From contig JACNIV010000343.1 of the NCBI GenBank assembly GCA_014382915.1, positions 1-9,565 of the forward strand: DNA of 9,565 nt, given 5' to 3'. The position numbers and the translations under genes are program-made. The notes below the pieces were generated by a model that ran no database searches, was not told where the DNA came from, and saw nothing but the letters and a program-made list of their open reading frames with translations. Origin of the DNA: Candidatus Cloacimonadota bacterium (GTDB lineage: Bacteria > Cloacimonadota > Cloacimonadia > Cloacimonadales > TCS61). Below, in pieces: positions 5,719 to 9,565 of the stretch; the first letter of the stretch is position 1; each line of letters opens with the position of its first letter.

Positions 5719-7440
5719 ATGAGAAAGAGATCATGTTTTTTTATTAGTTTTTTCATTATACTAATTATATCTCTTTCTTTAAATGCAACTTTAGATACGC
5801 TTTTTGCCGAATATATCCACATGGTTCCAGATGAAAAAGCTGAATTCCTGCTGAACAGGGGGATCGGTTACTTTAATCTGAACGACTATCAAAAAGCACT
5901 GGAATATTTGAAAACCGCTCAAAACAAATATAATCAAACAGGAAATAAAGAAGGAATTTCCAAGTGCCTGAACAATCTGGGTAACGTTTACAACAACCTG
6001 GGACAATATGAAAAAGCCCTGGAATATCATTTACGTTCTCTGGATATTGAGCAGGAAATCCAGAATAAAAACGGCATAACAAGATCATTGAACAACATTG
6101 GGAATGTATATCAAAATACTGGCGATCTGGAGAGGGCTTTGGAATTTTATTTGAAATCGCTTGAATTAACCTATGAAACTAACGACAAATCCGCCATAGC
6201 CAAATCACTGAATAACGTGGGAAATATTCATCTATCTCAAGGTGATTTTGACAGCGCCCTGGAATATTACACCCGTTCCCTTAAGATAAAACAAAGCATT
6301 CAGGATAAATTCGGAATTGCTAATTCATACAATAATATCGGTATTGCCTATCAGGGTTTGCATCAACCTGCCAGGGCTCTGGAATATTATCAGAAATCAT
6401 TGCAGCTTGTGAAGGAAGTATATGATAATCACGGAATTGCTACGGCATTGTATCATTCCGGTATTCTTTATTTTGAATTGCAAGATCTGAAAAAAGCTCT
6501 TTCCACTTTGCAGGAAGCACTACAATATGCAGAACAGATAAATGATAGAAATATCATGATGTCCTGCTACAGAACCATTGCTGAAATATTCTCACAAAAA
6601 AAAGATTATCACAAAGCCTATGAATTCTATAAATTATATGCTCAAACAAAGGATGAACTGATCTCGGAAGAAAGCAGTAAAGCCATCATAGAAATGCGCG
6701 TGAAATATGAAACGGAAAGTAAAGAAAGAGAGATCGAATTGCTGAAACAGAACGTTGCCCTGAAAGCAGTTGAATCCAGACGGCAAACGCTTTTTATGAT
6801 CATTATTACCATCGGTTTTGTCTTCTTTGCCATCATAGCTTTTTTTGTTTACAATCAGTTAAGACTAAAAGCTTATTCCAATAAGATAATAGCCGAACAG
6901 AACGAAAAACTGAAGAAAGCATATAAAAAAGTGGAAGAACTCGCCAGTATCGATTCTCTTACCGGGCTCTCCAACCGCAGGGATATCCTGAAAAAAATAC
7001 GACATGAAGCCAACAGGTTCGACAGGAATAAAAAACCTTTTGCACTTATTATGGGCGATATCGATGATTTTAAATCGGTTAACGATACCTACGGTCACGA
7101 AGCCGGTGATACGGTGTTACAGGCAATTGCCGATTTTATTAAAACTAATATAAGAAAACAGGATACGGTAGGTCGCTGGGGTGGTGAGGAATTTCTTATA
7201 CTGCTGCCCGATACAGGTTTGAAGGGTGCTAAATTCATTGCCGAAAAACTTCGTGAAGGTATTTTTTCTTACAAAATCCAGTACAGCAATTACGATCTGA
7301 ATGTAACCATCACCTTCGGAGTTTCGGTTTACAAACAGCTGCGAGATATTAACGAATGCATAAAAGAAGCCGATCAGGCTTTATACCTGGGAAAAATTCG
7401 TAAAAAGAACTGTGTGATCTCCAGTGATGAACTTAAATAG
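5719..7440 (+). CDS. Exported-TPR, membrane-anchored diguanylate cyclase (GGDEF)
   Basis: A 573-residue sensor. Residues 1 to about 23 (MRKRSCFFISFFIILIISLS) are a signal peptide or anchor. Seven 40-residue TPRs span about 37-316, a coiled coil about 316-355, a membrane helix about 356-379, and a cytoplasmic GGDEF domain about 406-570. TPRs should face the periplasm and control cyclic-di-GMP synthesis from GTP inside. The active site looks intact: metal Asp D447, guanine contacts N455 and D464, and GGEEF at 488-492. D464 argues for c-di-GMP rather than the Hypr-type cGAMP product. The RxxD feedback site is present (R479-D482). I prefer ATG 5719 over an in-frame TTG at 5677, because it puts the signal peptide at the N-terminus and avoids a 35-base overlap with the rhodanese. 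No strong Shine-Dalgarno precedes it. Confidence 0.93.
   Translation: MRKRSCFFISFFIILIISLSLNATLDTLFAEYIHMVPDEKAEFLLNRGIGYFNLNDYQKALEYLKTAQNKYNQTGNKEGISKCLNNLGNVYNNLGQYEKALEYHLRSLDIEQEIQNKNGITRSLNNIGNVYQNTGDLERALEFYLKSLELTYETNDKSAIAKSLNNVGNIHLSQGDFDSALEYYTRSLKIKQSIQDKFGIANSYNNIGIAYQGLHQPARALEYYQKSLQLVKEVYDNHGIATALYHSGILYFELQDLKKALSTLQEALQYAEQINDRNIMMSCYRTIAEIFSQKKDYHKAYEFYKLYAQTKDELISEESSKAIIEMRVKYETESKEREIELLKQNVALKAVESRRQTLFMIIITIGFVFFAIIAFFVYNQLRLKAYSNKIIAEQNEKLKKAYKKVEELASIDSLTGLSNRRDILKKIRHEANRFDRNKKPFALIMGDIDDFKSVNDTYGHEAGDTVLQAIADFIKTNIRKQDTVGRWGGEEFLILLPDTGLKGAKFIAEKLREGIFSYKIQYSNYDLNVTITFGVSVYKQLRDINECIKEADQALYLGKIRKKNCVISSDELK
5827..6666 (+). repeat. Seven in-frame 120-base repeats encoding TPR units
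   Basis: The coding sequence shows an exact 120-base (40-codon) period over seven units. The phrase LNN-[LIV]-GN, followed nearby by ALEY/ALEF and a SL motif, recurs at the same register in the inner units, while the first and last units have drifted. Forty residues per unit, instead of the classic 34, marks the longer TPR type found in sensor and scaffold proteins. The even spacing suggests growth by tandem duplication and a possible site of unit gain or loss. Confidence 0.8.
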
Positions 7441-7442
7441 AA

Positions 7443-7477
7443 ATATGTATTTGACATATAGAAGTAATTTATATTTT
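7443..7477 (+). promoter_or_regulatory. Putative promoter for the adenine deaminase gene
   Basis: TTGACA at 7451-7456 lies just after the TPR-GGDEF stop, 54 bases before the next start codon. The best -10 candidate, TATTTT (7472-7477), is only 15 bases further on and matches four of six positions. The box is overlapped by a short inverted repeat, ATATGT (7443-7448) and ACATAT (7454-7459). This suggests independent expression of the deaminase. Confidence 0.35.
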
Positions 7478-7509
7478 TAGAATAAAAAGAATTATAATGG
7501 AGAAAGAAT

Positions 7510-8520
7510 ATGAAAGGGTTTATCGAGAAAATACCCAAAGCTGAACTTCACCTTCACATCGAAGGTACTTTTGAACCGGAATTGATGTTTGAAATTGCAC
7601 AGAGAAATAAAGTGAGAATTCCTTATAAATCTATTGATAAATTAAAAGCTGCTTACGATTTTAATAACCTCCAGGAATTCCTGAATATCTATTACACCGG
7701 ATGCAACGCTCTTTTAAAGGAACAGGATTTCTACGATATGACCATGGCATATCTGAAAAAAGCCCATCAGCAGAATATTCTTCATACCGAGATCATGTTC
7801 GATCCGCAAACTCATACCAGACGGAGAATACCCTTTAAGACCGTTATCACAGGAATCCAGCGTGCCCGGAAAGATGCAAAAAAAGATTTCGGTATTTCTA
7901 CAAAACTGATCATGTGTTTCCTGCGCCACCTGGATGAAGAAGCTGCTTTTAAAACACTGGAAGAAGCGCAACCTTTTTACAATCAGATAGATGCTGTGGG
8001 ACTGGATTCTTCCGAGATCGGGCATCCACCTTCCAATTTTGAGAGAGTTTTCAAAAAAGCCCGGGCAGAAGGTTACCTGCTTGTGGCACACGCAGGTGAA
8101 GAAGGTCCTGCCGAATACGTTTGGGAAGCACTCAACCTGATCAAAGTAGATAGAATAGACCACGGCAACCACAGTCTGGAAGATAACAGGCTGGTGCAGG
8201 AATTGGTAACAAAGAAAATGCCGTTGACAGTGTGCCCGCTCTCTAACCTGAAATTGAAAGTAGTGAAAGATATCAGCGACCATCCTCTTAAAAAAATGAT
8301 GCAGAAGGGACTTTTTGTTACTGTTAACTCAGATGATCCTGCTTATTTCGGAGGATATGTAAATGAAAACTACCTTGCTATTCAACAGGCTTTGGAACTA
8401 ACCAGGGAAGATATTATCCAGCTTGCCAAGAACTCTTTTGAGGCTTCTTTTTTAAATAATACAGATAAGAAAAAATGCATTTCTCAAGTAGAAGAATTCG
8501 TTAATTCGTACTCAGATTAA
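7510..8520 (+). CDS. add: Adenine deaminase-type member of the adenosine deaminase family
   Basis: A 336-residue zinc-dependent amidohydrolase, probably cytoplasmic. Metal ligands and catalytic residues are in place: H14 and H16 (ELHLHIEGT), H194 and E197 (VAHAGEEGP), H218 (IDHGN), and D275-D276 (VNSDDPAYFGGY). Several stretches, EIMFDPQTHT (94-103), FLRHLDEE (137-144), VGLDSSEIGHPPS (163-175) and VCPLSNLKL, match the Aah1/bacterial adenine aminohydrolase branch. That branch converts adenine to hypoxanthine and ammonia. Automatic annotation often calls these adenosine deaminase; I think adenine is the likelier substrate, but only an assay decides. GGAG at 7499-7502 and a nearby TTGACA box support the start. 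It complements the secreted nucleotidase in a purine salvage route, although an enzyme releasing adenine from adenosine is not in the window. Confidence 0.94.
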   Translation: MKGFIEKIPKAELHLHIEGTFEPELMFEIAQRNKVRIPYKSIDKLKAAYDFNNLQEFLNIYYTGCNALLKEQDFYDMTMAYLKKAHQQNILHTEIMFDPQTHTRRRIPFKTVITGIQRARKDAKKDFGISTKLIMCFLRHLDEEAAFKTLEEAQPFYNQIDAVGLDSSEIGHPPSNFERVFKKARAEGYLLVAHAGEEGPAEYVWEALNLIKVDRIDHGNHSLEDNRLVQELVTKKMPLTVCPLSNLKLKVVKDISDHPLKKMMQKGLFVTVNSDDPAYFGGYVNENYLAIQQALELTREDIIQLAKNSFEASFLNNTDKKKCISQVEEFVNSYSD

Positions 8521-8531
8521 GATAAATTTTT

Positions 8532-8546
8532 TATTGACACTCAATA
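8532..8546 (+). promoter_or_regulatory. TTGACA box and short inverted repeat upstream of tRNA-Phe
   Basis: TTGACA at 8534-8539 begins 42 bases before the mature tRNA 5' end, a reasonable distance for a tRNA promoter -35 element. I find no good -10 hexamer at the expected place (about 8556-8562). The box lies in TATTGA-N3-TCAATA (8532-8546). The tRNA might instead be read through from the deaminase gene. Confidence 0.3.
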
Positions 8547-8575
8547 CCCTGTTTTTGTTGTGTCCTCTGTGTTGT

Positions 8576-8651
8576 GGCGGGATAGCTCAGTTGGTAGAGC
8601 AGAGGCCTGAAAAGCCTTGTGTCCCCAGTTCAAGTCTGGGTCCTGCCACCA
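8576..8651 (+). tRNA. tRNA-Phe (anticodon GAA)
   Basis: The 76 bases fold as a complete cloverleaf. The acceptor stem pairs GGCGGGA (8576-8582) with TCCTGCC (8641-8647), with one G-T pair. The D arm is GCTC-AGTTGGTA-GAGC. The anticodon stem GAGGC/GCCTT closes the loop CTGAAAA with GAA at 8609-8611, reading phenylalanine codons UUU and UUC. The variable region is GTGTC, and the T arm is CCCAG-TTCAAGT-CTGGG. The discriminator is A8648 and the CCA end is encoded (8649-8651). It follows the deaminase gene by 55 bases. Confidence 0.97.
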
Positions 8652-8669
8652 TTATTTTATTAAGCTCAC

Positions 8670-8691
8670 AGATATACACAGATTAATGCTG
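8670..8691 (+). repeat. Left copy of an imperfect 22-base direct repeat
   Basis: This copy (starting AGATATACACAG) matches bases 8841-8862 at 19 of 22 positions. The two copies bracket the hairpin pair, 171 bases apart start to start. The internal CACAGAT/CACAGATT pattern recalls short dispersed repeats seen between genes in many bacterial genomes; that link is from memory and unverified. Around it, bases 8652-8750 show no gene and no other clear structure. Confidence 0.55.
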
Positions 8692-8760
8692 CCTTTCCAC
8701 TCATCCCCCGAAAACCAACATTAGTTTTTAAGGTATCCCATTGAATAACAATCTCTCTCT

Positions 8761-8786
8761 CGTATCAAAGCCCCAGCTTTGATACG
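8761..8786. repeat. Perfect hairpin 1 (11-bp stem, CCCA loop), possible terminator
   Basis: CGTATCAAAGC (8761-8771) pairs perfectly with GCTTTGATACG (8776-8786) around the loop CCCA. On the + strand it is followed after four bases by TTCTTTTT, so it could end transcription from the tRNA unit. Its core is the reverse complement of the core of hairpin 2, which points to a dispersed palindromic repeat family as well as a simple terminator. Confidence 0.8.
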
Positions 8787-8800
8787 CATTTCTTTTTAGA

Positions 8801-8826
8801 GGTTACCAAGCTGGGGCTTGGTAACC
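8801..8826. repeat. Perfect hairpin 2 (11-bp stem, TGGG loop), inverted relative of hairpin 1
   Basis: GGTTACCAAGC (8801-8811) pairs perfectly with GCTTGGTAACC (8816-8826) around the loop TGGG. Read on the minus strand, it shares loop and inner stem with hairpin 1 and differs at four stem pairs, each changed on both sides so that pairing is kept. The spacing from hairpin 1 is 14 bases. No T-run follows on either strand, so termination is unlikely. Confidence 0.8.
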
Positions 8827-8840
8827 AGAATGTACATGAG

Positions 8841-8862
8841 AGATACACACAGTTCAATGCTG
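8841..8862 (+). repeat. Right copy of an imperfect 22-base direct repeat
   Basis: This copy (starting AGATACACACAG and ending AATGCTG) is the partner of 8670-8691, with three substitutions. It ends 11 bases before the TTGACA box of the acetyltransferase gene. Just before it, GAGAGAT (8838-8844) is the inverse of ATCTCTC (8751-8757), giving a weak outer inverted repeat around both hairpins. Confidence 0.55.
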
Positions 8863-8872
8863 TATTTTCAAT

Positions 8873-8903
8873 TTGACAGAATCTATCCTCATAAATTATA
8901 GAA
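8873..8903 (+). promoter_or_regulatory. Putative promoter for the acetyltransferase-like gene
   Basis: TTGACA at 8873-8878 is followed 19 bases later by TATAGA (8898-8903), which matches four of six -10 positions. The spacing is slightly long. It lies 52 bases before the start codon and after the hairpin pair, so the gene is probably its own unit. Confidence 0.4.
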
Positions 8904-8924
8904 GAAAAAAATTAGGAAATAACT

Positions 8925-9565
8925 ATGAAATTTATTGATATGAACGATTATAAAAGAAAGAAACACTTCGATTTTTTCATCAAACAGGATTACCCGCATA
9001 TGAACCTGTGTGCAAATGTAGAAATAACACGATTAGCTGATTTTCTGAAAAGAAATGAATTTCCATTTTATTTTTCACTGATTTACTTCAGTATGAGAAC
9101 TGCAAACCAGGTCAAAGAGTTCCGTCACCGCATCCGTAAGAAAAAGATAATTGAACATGAGGTTATTCATCCCTCATTTTCCGTGATGGCAGAGGATGAT
9201 ATATTCAGCTTCTGTACATCGAAATATTTTCCAAACTTTCACACCTTTCTGCAGAATGCACAAAATGAAGCTGAAAAAGTGAAAGCGAAACCGGTTATTG
9301 AAGATGAGCCCGGCAGGGATGACCTTGTTTATATCACCTGCATTCCCTGGGTTTCGTTCACCGGCATTTCACATCCGATGCATCTGCACCCGGTGGATTC
9401 CATTCCACGCATTGCCTGGGGAAAATATTTTAAAGATAATGGTAAACTTCTGCTTCCCTTTTCCGTGCAGGTTCATCATGCCCTGATGGACGGAGTGCAT
9501 ATCGGCAGATTCTTCAAGTTGTTCCAGGAATTATTAGATGAACCGGAAAAGATGCTGCAGGTTTA
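8925..9565 (+). CDS. Chloramphenicol acetyltransferase-like (CatA-type) O-acetyltransferase
   Basis: The frame runs 213 codons from ATG 8925 and ends in a lone TA at 9564-9565. CatA enzymes are about 213-220 residues, so the next base most likely completes the stop codon and the protein is nearly or fully whole. Family marks are RKKHF near 11-15 (for RKEHF in classic CAT), a HPSFSV strand near 82-87, PWVSFTG at 141-147 with the transition-state serine S144, and HHALMDG at 184-190 with catalytic H185 and structural D189. Classic enzymes acetylate chloramphenicol with acetyl-CoA as a cytoplasmic trimer. This one diverges in the loops and may be a chromosomal relative with another substrate, so resistance should not be assumed. 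AGGAAA at 8914-8919 is the likely ribosome binding site. Confidence 0.9.
   Translation, partial: MKFIDMNDYKRKKHFDFFIKQDYPHMNLCANVEITRLADFLKRNEFPFYFSLIYFSMRTANQVKEFRHRIRKKKIIEHEVIHPSFSVMAEDDIFSFCTSKYFPNFHTFLQNAQNEAEKVKAKPVIEDEPGRDDLVYITCIPWVSFTGISHPMHLHPVDSIPRIAWGKYFKDNGKLLLPFSVQVHHALMDGVHIGRFFKLFQELLDEPEKMLQV

Noticed and set aside
7714..8283. A 189-codon open frame on the minus strand inside the deaminase gene
   Set aside because: It lies wholly antisense to a well-supported enzyme, is rich in Phe, Cys and His as expected of a shadow frame, and shows no domain.
8629..8651. The tRNA 3' end as a phage or island attachment site
   Set aside because: No second copy of the tRNA 3' end is seen downstream in the window, and no integrase gene is visible.
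8711..8728. AAAAC ... GTTTT inverted repeat as a tRNA terminator
   Set aside because: The stem is only five mostly A-T pairs, too weak for a terminator; hairpin 1 further on is a better candidate.
8670..8862. A CRISPR array
   Set aside because: There are only two imperfect repeat copies, with no regular spacers and no cas genes.
9298..9486. A 62-codon + strand open frame near the end
   Set aside because: It lies inside the CAT-like gene in another frame; the true frame carries the HHxxxDG and PWxSF motifs.

Overview
The window is a compact, AT-rich bacterial segment in which every protein gene I can support lies on the + strand. It holds nine complete protein genes, the 3' end of a tenth, an eleventh cut at the very end of its stop codon, and one tRNA gene. 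Secretion signals on a periplasmic-type nucleotidase and a tail like a periplasmic peptidyl-prolyl isomerase suggest a Gram-negative-type envelope. Butyrate kinase, nucleotide and purine salvage enzymes and cyclic-di-GMP proteins suit a fermentative anaerobe. The general look recalls Cloacimonadota or a related FCB-group lineage, but I hold that only as a weak guess.

Region 1 (1-3527) runs from a partial SurA/PPIC-like C-terminus into a PAS protein with a degenerate GGDEF domain, then a HAD phosphatase whose stop codon overlaps the start of a secreted UshA/CpdB-family nucleotidase. Region 2 (3528-7440) begins at a TTGACA box lying inside a perfect inverted repeat. It holds two small two-helix membrane proteins, butyrate kinase (overlapping the second of them by ATGA), a single-domain rhodanese and a large sensor with secretion signal, TPRs, one membrane helix and an intact GGDEF domain. 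Region 3 (7441-8520) is a gene for the adenine-deaminase type of the adenosine deaminase family. Region 4 (8521-8924) has no protein gene: it holds tRNA-Phe(GAA), two imperfect 22-base direct repeats, and between them two perfect hairpins with complementary loops. Region 5 (8925-9565) is a chloramphenicol-acetyltransferase-like gene whose stop codon lacks one base because the window ends.

Two themes link the genes. One is cyclic-di-GMP: the TPR protein keeps all the residues expected of a synthase plus the RxxD inhibitory site, whereas the PAS protein has lost the catalytic residues but kept RxxD, as expected of a c-di-GMP receptor. The other is salvage and fermentation: the secreted nucleotidase, HAD phosphatase and adenine deaminase could take nucleotides down to hypoxanthine, while butyrate kinase makes ATP from an acyl phosphate. 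The strongest non-coding signal is the covarying hairpin pair downstream of the tRNA.
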